64,000 nucleotides of DNA. Source: Paludibacteraceae bacterium. Its GTDB lineage: Bacteria > Bacteroidota > Bacteroidia > Bacteroidales > Paludibacteraceae. Every line of letters begins with the position of its first letter. The stretch's first letter is position 1. Below are positions 55,512-64,000 of this stretch, piece after piece. A program made the position numbers and the translations under genes. The stretch is taken from assembly GCA_024399495.1 (NCBI GenBank), contig JAKSNY010000003.1:105975-169974 (forward strand), in the 5' to 3' direction. The notes below the pieces were generated by a model, which was not told the DNA's origin, made no database searches, and saw nothing but the letters and a program-made list of their open reading frames with translations.

Positions 55512-55527
55512 TGGCACGATTTTTGCA
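55512..55527 (+). promoter_or_regulatory. Sigma-54 (-24/-12) promoter for clpC
   Basis: TGGCACG-ATTT-TTGCA, a full match to the RpoN consensus with GG and GC at the right spacing. The predicted start is about 55538, 28 nt before the ATG at 55566. No good TAnnTTTG element lies between. The upstream AT-rich stretch (55381-55500) is a plausible landing region for an activator. Confidence 0.82.
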
Positions 55528-55565
55528 ATAGACCGTAAATATGGTTATTAGTAGGGATAAAAATT

Positions 55566-58079
55566 ATGGATAAGGAGTATTCAACAGACGTAAAAGCCAT
55601 TATCAAGTACTCCAAAGAGGAGGCAATGAGACTTGGTAATGATTATGTGGGTCCGGAGCATCTGATGCTTGCCATCATAAGGTCAGGAGCCGATATTAAG
55701 GCTTATAACATACTTAGTGACAAGCTTCACATTGATATGCCGGGACTTAAAAGAAAGATAGAGCAACGTATCAAGACAAATAACGATACATTCGGACAAA
55801 AACTATCGTTACTTGCCTCTACAGACAGGATTCTTAAATTCTCTAATCTTGAGGCTCGCTCTAATGGCAGTAACAAAATAGAGTCTGAGCACCTTCTGCT
55901 TGCTATTTTCAAAGACAATTCAAACCTTGCCACAGAGTTGCTTGTATCAGACGGAGCCACCTACGATAAGGTTAAGGCATTGATTTTTCCTGCAAGTACA
56001 GGCTCACTTGAGATGGAGACTGTGGATGTTTATGATGCCAAAGACCACAATGAGAACAGTGATAACGACGATGATGAAGACGACGATATAGTCAAGACCA
56101 CTCAAAAATCAAAGAAGGACTCCAAGACACCTGCCTTGGACCACTTTGGCACAGATATAACAAAATCTGCATCTGAAGGTAAATTAGATCCAACTGTAGG
56201 CAGAACTAAAGAGATAGAGCGTATTGCACAGATACTAAGCCGCCGCAAGAAAAACAACCCCGTGCTTATTGGAGAACCGGGCGTAGGCAAATCAGCCATT
56301 GTTGAAGGGCTTGCAACTCAGATAGTTGAGCATAAAGCACCACATGTGTTGTGTAACAAGAAGATTATATCACTTGATATGGCTTCAATGGTGGCAGGTA
56401 CTAAATATCGCGGACAGTTTGAGGAGAGGCTTAAAGCGGTTATCAAGGAGTTGGAAGACAACCCTGACATAATCCTGTTTATTGACGAAATCCACACCAT
56501 AATAGGTGCCGGGGGCACTGCAGGTACTTTGGATGCCGCCAATATGATGAAACCTGCCCTATCACGCGGACAAATTCAGTGTATAGGTGCCACCACACTT
56601 GATGAGTATCATAAAAGCATAGAGAAGGATGGAGCGTTGGAACGCCGTTTCCAAAAGGTTATAGTTAAGCCTACATCTAAAGATGAGACGTTGGAAATTC
56701 TTAACAACATTAAGGAACGCTATGAGGCTCACCACAATGTAATCTATACCCCCGATGCTATAAATGCCTGTGTGTCATTAGCAGAGCGTTATATAACAGA
56801 CCGTCAGTTCCCCGATAAGGCTATAGACGCAATGGATGAGGCAGGGGCAAAGGCTCATATTTCCAATACGTCTGTTCCGCCTGAAATAAAAGAGATAGAG
56901 GCACAGATAAATGACCTTAACGCCAAAAAGCTTGCCGCCGTAAAGCAAGAGGATTTCTACCTTGCCAATCAATACAAAGATGAATCTGCCGTTTTGGCAG
57001 AAAAACTGCAACAATTACAGAAAGAGTGGAACGATAATGCAGAAAAGAATGCAATTACCGTAACGGCAGAGGATGTTGCACGTGCTGTATCACTTATATC
57101 AGGTGTACCTGTCCAAAAGGTTGAGGAGACGGAATTTACAAAACTGCGTAAGATGAATGGCATTCTAAAAGGCAGTGTAATAGGTCAAGACCGTGCCATT
57201 GACTCTATATGCAAGAGTATTTTAAGAAACCGTGTGGGTCTGAAAGACCCTAACCGCCCTATCGGGTCATTTATATTCTTAGGTCCTACTGGTGTAGGTA
57301 AAACGCACTTAACCAAAGTGTTAAGCGAATATATGTTTAACTCTAAAGATGCCCTTATACGCATTGATATGAGTGAATATATGGAGAAATTCAGCGTTTC
57401 CAGACTTATTGGAGCACCTCCGGGATATGTAGGATATGAGGAAGGCGGACAACTTACAGAGAAGGTAAGACGCAATCCTTATTCAATAATCTTGTTTGAT
57501 GAGATAGAAAAAGCACACTCTGACGTATTCAATCTGCTATTGCAAGTATTGGACGAGGGGCAACTGACCGACTCTGACGGCAGAACAGTGGATTTCAAGA
57601 ATACAATAATTATAATGACATCAAATGCCGGAACACGTCAGCTGAAGGAGTTTGGACAAGGTGTGGGATTTGCCACACAATCACGTGCATTGGACACTAA
57701 ATACAGTGAGAACATAATAAAGAAGGCTCTGCAAAAGACTTTCTCACCTGAATTCCTGAACCGTATAGATGAGGTAATTATATTTGACTCCCTGTCAAAA
57801 GAGTCCATATCAAAAATAATTGACCTGGAACTTGCTAAAGTTACAAAAAGAATTGAGAATCTGGGCATTACAATTGATATAACTGATGCCGCCAAGGAGT
57901 TTATGATAAAGGAGGGCTACGATGTACAATATGGTGCACGTCCGCTGAAACGTACAATCCAAAAGTACGTGGAAGACAACATTGCGGAACTCTTAGTTGC
58001 CACAGACACGGACCTACAAGGCAAACGCATTGTAATAGACTGCAAGGAAGACAAGATTCAGTTGAAAGTTGAAAGTTGA
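55566..58079 (+). CDS. clpC: ATP-dependent Clp protease ATP-binding subunit ClpC
   Basis: HSP100 unfoldase that feeds substrates to ClpP. 837 residues: two Clp_N repeats (about 1-145), an acidic spacer ([14 protein letters not shown]), AAA+ domain 1 with [15 protein letters not shown] and Walker [12 protein letters not shown], a UVR-like middle coil ([24 protein letters not shown]), AAA+ domain 2 with [15 protein letters not shown] and [11 protein letters not shown], and the C-terminal small domain. The stop codon lies inside a GTTGAAA heptamer repeat, so the last residues (LKVES) are repeat-encoded. Preceded by a sigma-54 promoter. Confidence 0.95.
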   Translation: MDKEYSTDVKAIIKYSKEEAMRLGNDYVGPEHLMLAIIRSGADIKAYNILSDKLHIDMPGLKRKIEQRIKTNNDTFGQKLSLLASTDRILKFSNLEARSNGSNKIESEHLLLAIFKDNSNLATELLVSDGATYDKVKALIFPASTGSLEMETVDVYDAKDHNENSDNDDDEDDDIVKTTQKSKKDSKTPALDHFGTDITKSASEGKLDPTVGRTKEIERIAQILSRRKKNNPVLIGEPGVGKSAIVEGLATQIVEHKAPHVLCNKKIISLDMASMVAGTKYRGQFEERLKAVIKELEDNPDIILFIDEIHTIIGAGGTAGTLDAANMMKPALSRGQIQCIGATTLDEYHKSIEKDGALERRFQKVIVKPTSKDETLEILNNIKERYEAHHNVIYTPDAINACVSLAERYITDRQFPDKAIDAMDEAGAKAHISNTSVPPEIKEIEAQINDLNAKKLAAVKQEDFYLANQYKDESAVLAEKLQQLQKEWNDNAEKNAITVTAEDVARAVSLISGVPVQKVEETEFTKLRKMNGILKGSVIGQDRAIDSICKSILRNRVGLKDPNRPIGSFIFLGPTGVGKTHLTKVLSEYMFNSKDALIRIDMSEYMEKFSVSRLIGAPPGYVGYEEGGQLTEKVRRNPYSIILFDEIEKAHSDVFNLLLQVLDEGQLTDSDGRTVDFKNTIIIMTSNAGTRQLKEFGQGVGFATQSRALDTKYSENIIKKALQKTFSPEFLNRIDEVIIFDSLSKESISKIIDLELAKVTKRIENLGITIDITDAAKEFMIKEGYDVQYGARPLKRTIQKYVEDNIAELLVATDTDLQGKRIVIDCKEDKIQLKVES

Positions 58080-58156
58080 AAGTGAAAGATCTCTCGCTTT
58101 GCTCGAGATGACGAGGTGGAATCATTGTCCACTGTCCATTGTCCACTGTCAACTAA

Positions 58157-58195
58157 TTATAACTCTTTAAGGACTTGTGCAATCTTCTGGTACGT
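58157..58195 (-). pseudogene. Relic of the dapA 3' end
   Basis: On the minus strand this stretch codes TYQKIAQVLKEL and a TAA stop, identical in protein to the last 12 residues of dapA (58286-58324) but differing by about eight silent changes. It is separated from the living dapA end by 90 nt of hairpin-rich DNA. It has no start and is not a gene. Confidence 0.75.
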
Positions 58196-58342
58196 AGAAC
58201 TAAGGAGCATAGCGACAGAGGGCTTTAGCCCGAACGCGAAGCGAGGGAGTTCGGGGTACTCCCCGTATAAAAGGATTTGTACCGACTACAATTCCTTCAA
58301 AACTTGTGCAATTTTTTGGTACGTGGTAATTGTAGTCGGAAC
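58196..58342. repeat. Insertion-like element F at the dapA end
   Basis: 58196-58285 carries hairpins GGGC-ttta-GCCC type, and GGGGTACTCCCC, between the dapA tail relic and the living dapA stop. ACCGACTACAATT (58281-58293) is the inverse of AATTGTAGTCGG (58328-58340) inside dapA, so a long stem forms with the final dapA codons in its loop. The gap 58080-58156 holds only a GCTCGAGATGACGAGG-type short repeat and a (GTCCACT)n array. Confidence 0.65.
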
Positions 58343-59161
58343 AAGCGGTAAGCGTAGCTTGTTCTCTATCATACCCATAGCGTTAAGCATACTCTTTACA
58401 CCTGCTGGATTGCCATCTACAAACAGCAGACTGAACAGTTCTGTGAATTTATGATGTATGGAACGGGCGTTCTCATAATCCCCTGCAAGAGCAAGACGCA
58501 CCATACGGCTAAACTCTTTGGGGAATGCGTTACCTATTACAGAAATCACACCTGAAGCACCTTGAGTAATAAGAGGGAACGCAATGCCGTCATCTCCTGA
58601 TATTACAAGGAAATCATTTGGCTTGTTCTTCATTATGAACTCTATCTGCTCCATATTTCCCGATGCCTCCTTTATTGCAATTATATTCTTGAAGTCCTTT
58701 GCAAGACGGAGTGTAGTCTCTCCTGTCATATTTGTACCTGTTCTACCCGGAACATTATAGAGTACAATTGGCACTGGAGATGCTTCTGCTATAGCCTTAT
58801 AGTGCTGATATATACCCTCTTGTGATGGCTTGTTATAATATGGTACTACAGATAGAATGGCATCTACACCCTTAAAGTCACCTGTTTTAAGTTGCTGAAC
58901 TAATGCGGCTGTATTATTTCCGCCAAGTCCAAGCACCACTGGCACCCTACCTGCTATTTTTTCTATTACAAGTCTTTTAACATTAGATTTTTCCTCTTCT
59001 GTAAGAGTTGGTGTCTCTGCAGTTGTACCAAGTACAACCATATAGTCTATATCGTTGTCAAGTTGAAAACCTACTAATTGCATTAGAGCCTCGTAATCAA
59101 CTGAACCATCTGTCTTAAACGGAGTTATCAGGGCAACTCCCATTCCCTTTAGATTTACCAT
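58286..59161 (-). CDS. dapA: 4-hydroxy-tetrahydrodipicolinate synthase
   Basis: Condenses pyruvate and aspartate semialdehyde, first step to diaminopimelate and lysine. 291 residues from the ATG at 59159-59161: GMGVALITPFKTDGSVDYEAL, GTTAETPTLTEEEK, the catalytic Tyr in PIVLYNVPGRTGTNM and Schiff-base Lys in IIAIKEASGNM, GDDGIAFPLITQGASGVISV. Its 3' end is disturbed by element F. A TAAATTTG -7 element lies at 59185-59192. Confidence 0.95.
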   Translation of the reverse strand: MVNLKGMGVALITPFKTDGSVDYEALMQLVGFQLDNDIDYMVVLGTTAETPTLTEEEKSNVKRLVIEKIAGRVPVVLGLGGNNTAALVQQLKTGDFKGVDAILSVVPYYNKPSQEGIYQHYKAIAEASPVPIVLYNVPGRTGTNMTGETTLRLAKDFKNIIAIKEASGNMEQIEFIMKNKPNDFLVISGDDGIAFPLITQGASGVISVIGNAFPKEFSRMVRLALAGDYENARSIHHKFTELFSLLFVDGNPAGVKSMLNAMGMIENKLRLPLVPTTITTYQKIAQVLKEL

Positions 59162-59194
59162 CACTGTATTATTAATATATCCTGCAAATTTACA

Positions 59195-61770
<2,576 letters not shown>

Positions 61771-61825
61771 TCAAAATATTTGAAAAAATATTATTAAATT
61801 TGCCCAAAGATTTGAACATTCAACT

Positions 61826-62503
61826 ATGCGTATAGATATATTAACGGTGCTACCCGAACTGCTTGAGAGCAATTTTGCCTACTCAATAATAAAGCGTGCA
61901 AAGGATAAAGGGCTTGCAGAGATACACCTGCATAGTCTGCGAGACTATTCCACAGACTTAAAGCATCGCCGTGTAGATGATTATCCGTTTGGCGGCGAAG
62001 CTGGTATGGTTATGCAGATAGAGCCTGTTGACAGGGCTATTGAGCACCTGAAAGCGGAACGTAATTACGATGAGATTATATACACATCACCCGATGGGGA
62101 GATGTTTACCCAAAAGGTGGCAAATGAGCTATCAATGATGAACAATATAATTATCCTATGCGGTCACTACAAAGGTGTGGACCAAAGAATAAGAGAGCAT
62201 CTGATAACAAGGGAGATTTCTGTGGGAGATTTTGTTCTAACTGGTGGCGAATTGGCTGCGTCAATAATAGCAGACGCTACTATTCGCATAATACCTGGCG
62301 TTATTTCTGATGAGCAGTCCGCCCTATCAGACTGTTTCCAAGATGACTTACTTTCAGCACCTGTATATACACGCCCTGCAGACTATAAAGGGTGGAAAGT
62401 TCCTGAAATTCTACTATCGGGTAATGACCGTCTTATACAAGAATGGCGTTTGGAGCAATCACTTGAACGCACTCGCAAACTAAGGCCAGACTTACTGAAA
62501 TAG
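61826..62503 (+). CDS. trmD: tRNA (guanine37-N1)-methyltransferase
   Basis: SPOUT knot enzyme making m1G37, guarding the reading frame. 225 residues: [75 protein letters not shown] and knot [22 protein letters not shown], all typical. Its stop codon forms part of the hairpin that follows. Divergent from ligA with an 80-nt gap. Confidence 0.97.
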   Translation: MRIDILTVLPELLESNFAYSIIKRAKDKGLAEIHLHSLRDYSTDLKHRRVDDYPFGGEAGMVMQIEPVDRAIEHLKAERNYDEIIYTSPDGEMFTQKVANELSMMNNIIILCGHYKGVDQRIREHLITREISVGDFVLTGGELAASIIADATIRIIPGVISDEQSALSDCFQDDLLSAPVYTRPADYKGWKVPEILLSGNDRLIQEWRLEQSLERTRKLRPDLLK

Positions 62504-62532
62504 GTTCTACTTATAATAATAAATAGAACCTA
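62501..62532. terminator. Hairpin between trmD and the DUF3078 gene
   Basis: TAGGTTCTA (62501-62509, including the trmD stop) pairs with TAGAACCTA (62524-62532). No long T run follows, but the convergent setting suits a shared terminator. Confidence 0.55.
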
Positions 62533-62572
62533 CTACTGCCAAATTTTTAATTTAATTAGTTGTATTCAAGGC

Positions 62573-63742
62573 TTATTTTTCAAACCTATAAGCCAGACCT
62601 ATACTAACAACCTCCTTAAGTTGAAGTTTGGCTTGGTCCCAACCTGATTTATAGACATTATCCACATACTTGCCCTCTATTGTACTGTCATAACGTGGAT
62701 TTACAGAGATACGTGCAGTAAGCAGTTTCCAAATCTTGAAATTGGCTATAATTTCCCAATCAACCTCAATACCTACATAGTTTGTATAGAACTGAAGGCG
62801 GCTCTCAAGTGATACATAATCATTAAATTTCTGACGGTACTGTACATCAAAACGAGAACCCAAGTTGTAGGATTTAAGACTTTCAGGTGCTATATACTTC
62901 ATTGCCTCATCGTAATTACCTGCATCGTAAGCCGCTTTATACGCAGTCTCATCTGTAATCTTTTGTCCTATACCTACTCCATCACTGATTGAAGATAGAA
63001 TCATGTTTCCATCACCATCAAGATTGCGGAATACTCTCCTATCACCTACATACACTAATTTATAAGCGTAAGGGGCAATGTAAATTGACAGTTCCACGTT
63101 TTTAGCCTCATTAGCGTATTTCCAGTCAAAACCTATACCTGTATTAAAACGCAATGGAGCAAATGCAGCGGCAGATAATGCGTTTAAAGCCCCAACTTTA
63201 GACCTATCATCATCTACTGTTATGTAGTTTTCAAACAATGTGGTTTGCAAATCTGCATTCATAGCCACATGCCAGCCTTTACCTATTGCATAACCCAATT
63301 TAGTAGAGTATGCGGTCTTATCATCAGAGATGTGCCATTCTCTACCTGCGGCATCCTTGGCAAATGTGGTGTTCACACCATACTTTAACTCTACCAAGTT
63401 ATCCCACATAAGACCTTGTGGTCCTTCATAGTTAAACCAAGCCTTAAATTCACCAAGACCGGATAAACTGCTGTTACCGCCATTGTACCAGGCAGATGAC
63501 CATTTGGTATCTGCTGAAATAAAGTTTTGAGTACCTGTAAGAGATACATCAAATCCCTTTTTCCAATACTTTGGTGTCTCTGGTGCAGGTGCTTCAGTTG
63601 CCGCAGCCGCCTCTGCCGCTGCCGCTGTTGCTTGTGCACTCTCCTCTGCCGCTGCCTTAGCTTCTGTTGCAGAGACTACATCTTGAGCATAGACACCCAC
63701 TGTGAGTGCCATAGCCGCTACTGTTAGTAAAACTTTTTTCAT
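62573..63742 (-). CDS. DUF3078 outer-membrane protein
   Basis: 389 residues with signal peptide MKKVLLTVAAMALTVGVYAQ, an Ala/Glu-rich low-complexity stretch (AKAAAEESAQATAAAAEAAAATEAPAPETP, about 28-58), then a beta-barrel region: FDVSLTGTQNFISADTKWSSAWYNGGNSSLSGLGEF is the DUF3078 mark, and strands follow to a terminal Phe-containing VSIGLAYRFEK as in outer-membrane proteins. Function unknown; the family is abundant in Bacteroidales. The repeat-rich stretch could have changed length by slippage. Confidence 0.88.
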   Translation of the reverse strand: MKKVLLTVAAMALTVGVYAQDVVSATEAKAAAEESAQATAAAAEAAAATEAPAPETPKYWKKGFDVSLTGTQNFISADTKWSSAWYNGGNSSLSGLGEFKAWFNYEGPQGLMWDNLVELKYGVNTTFAKDAAGREWHISDDKTAYSTKLGYAIGKGWHVAMNADLQTTLFENYITVDDDRSKVGALNALSAAAFAPLRFNTGIGFDWKYANEAKNVELSIYIAPYAYKLVYVGDRRVFRNLDGDGNMILSSISDGVGIGQKITDETAYKAAYDAGNYDEAMKYIAPESLKSYNLGSRFDVQYRQKFNDYVSLESRLQFYTNYVGIEVDWEIIANFKIWKLLTARISVNPRYDSTIEGKYVDNVYKSGWDQAKLQLKEVVSIGLAYRFEK

Positions 63743-63960
63743 AATTTTTTATAATTAAACATTAATATTGTAATTTCTATACCATTTATAAATTTTTGAA
63801 ATTTTTCACAATCTATATGAAAAAAATTATGAAAAATTTCCTTTTATATTGGGACACATTCCCAAACCCTTGCGTGCTTCGCACGGCACGCAGAAGCGTG
63901 CTTGTCGCTACGCTCCCTGTCCACTCATACATCATACATCACACATCATACATCATACAT
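63743..63960. other. Intergenic region with palindromes and CATACAT repeats
   Basis: Promoter-like AT-rich DNA for the DUF3078 gene (63743-63840), then GGGACA...TGTCC arms (63851-63921) around GCGTGC-ttc-GCACG and CACGC-agaa-GCGTG hairpins, then about five CATACAT units (63926-63960). No gene is visible. Confidence 0.55.
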
Positions 63961-64000
63961 CCTCCAACGCCCCTACAATCTCCCTCACAGATTTATATCC
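63953..64000 (-). CDS. C-terminal end of a gene entering from the right (uncertain)
   Basis: The last 48 bases read on the minus strand as GYKSVREIVGALEDV and a TGA stop that lies within the CATACAT array. The residues look like a real protein end, but there is too little to name a family. Confidence 0.4.
   Translation of the reverse strand, partial: GYKSVREIVGALEDV

Overview
The window comes from the chromosome of an uncultured-looking member of Bacteroidales (phylum Bacteroidota), most likely a gut or rumen animal symbiont; I cannot name a genus. The evidence is: promoters of the Bacteroidota type (TAnnTTTG at -7, TTG/TTTG at -33), almost no Shine-Dalgarno sites, BACON and FISUMP surface proteins, a PorT-like type IX secretion component, the families DUF3078, DUF5606 and DUF6913, an M49-like peptidase and a CBM20-fused GH77 amylomaltase. 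No rRNA, CRISPR array, prophage or transposase gene is visible.

Layout. 1-6784 (minus strand): start of mnmA, dnaJ, grpE, yidC, a periplasmic thioredoxin, a lipoprotein and a CCA-adding enzyme. 6784-9232 (minus, AT-rich): two toxin-antitoxin modules, a tripartite hipB-hipS-hipT and a higB/higA-like pair. 9324-12717 (plus, AT-rich): a promoter, a candidate 292-nt structured RNA with its own terminator (E1), then aminotransferase, ATP-grasp ligase and glycosyltransferase genes. 12959-22673: porT, hisS and a universal-stress-type protein (minus), then ftsK, glyA, prs, rlmD (plus). 23134-28987 (minus): four-gene surface-protein island headed by a second copy of the 292-nt RNA element (E2, 29063-29354). 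29417-34790: ispE (minus), dnaB, iorA, iorB, DUF5606 (plus). 34875-46877: tRNA-Asn, ctpA, ygiQ, M49-like peptidase, malQ, nrdJ. 46878-62503: ABC-F ATPase, addB-like nuclease, TPR protein, gyrA, clpC, dapA, DUF6913, ligA, trmD. The right end holds a DUF3078 outer-membrane protein and the last codons of another minus-strand gene.

How parts work together. Proteostasis genes share a signal: both grpE-dnaJ and clpC are preceded by consensus-quality sigma-54 (-24/-12) sites, pointing to an RpoN-controlled chaperone/protease regulon. The surface island encodes secreted BACON/FISUMP proteins and a protein with a type IX-like sorting tail, which fits the PorT-like component nearby. The two TA modules and the glycan cassette form an accessory block between core genes.

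The most unusual content is non-coding. (1) Two copies of an equal-length RNA element, each with promoter and terminator, each heading an accessory operon. (2) A set of palindromic intergenic elements whose inner hairpins are shared but whose outer arms differ from copy to copy while staying complementary. (3) A similar insertion at dapA that left a second, synonymously diverged copy of the dapA C-terminal codons. (4) Many 7-8-nt tandem repeats, of only a few sequence types, placed between genes. All coordinates and homologies come from reading the sequence; no search or folding program was run.
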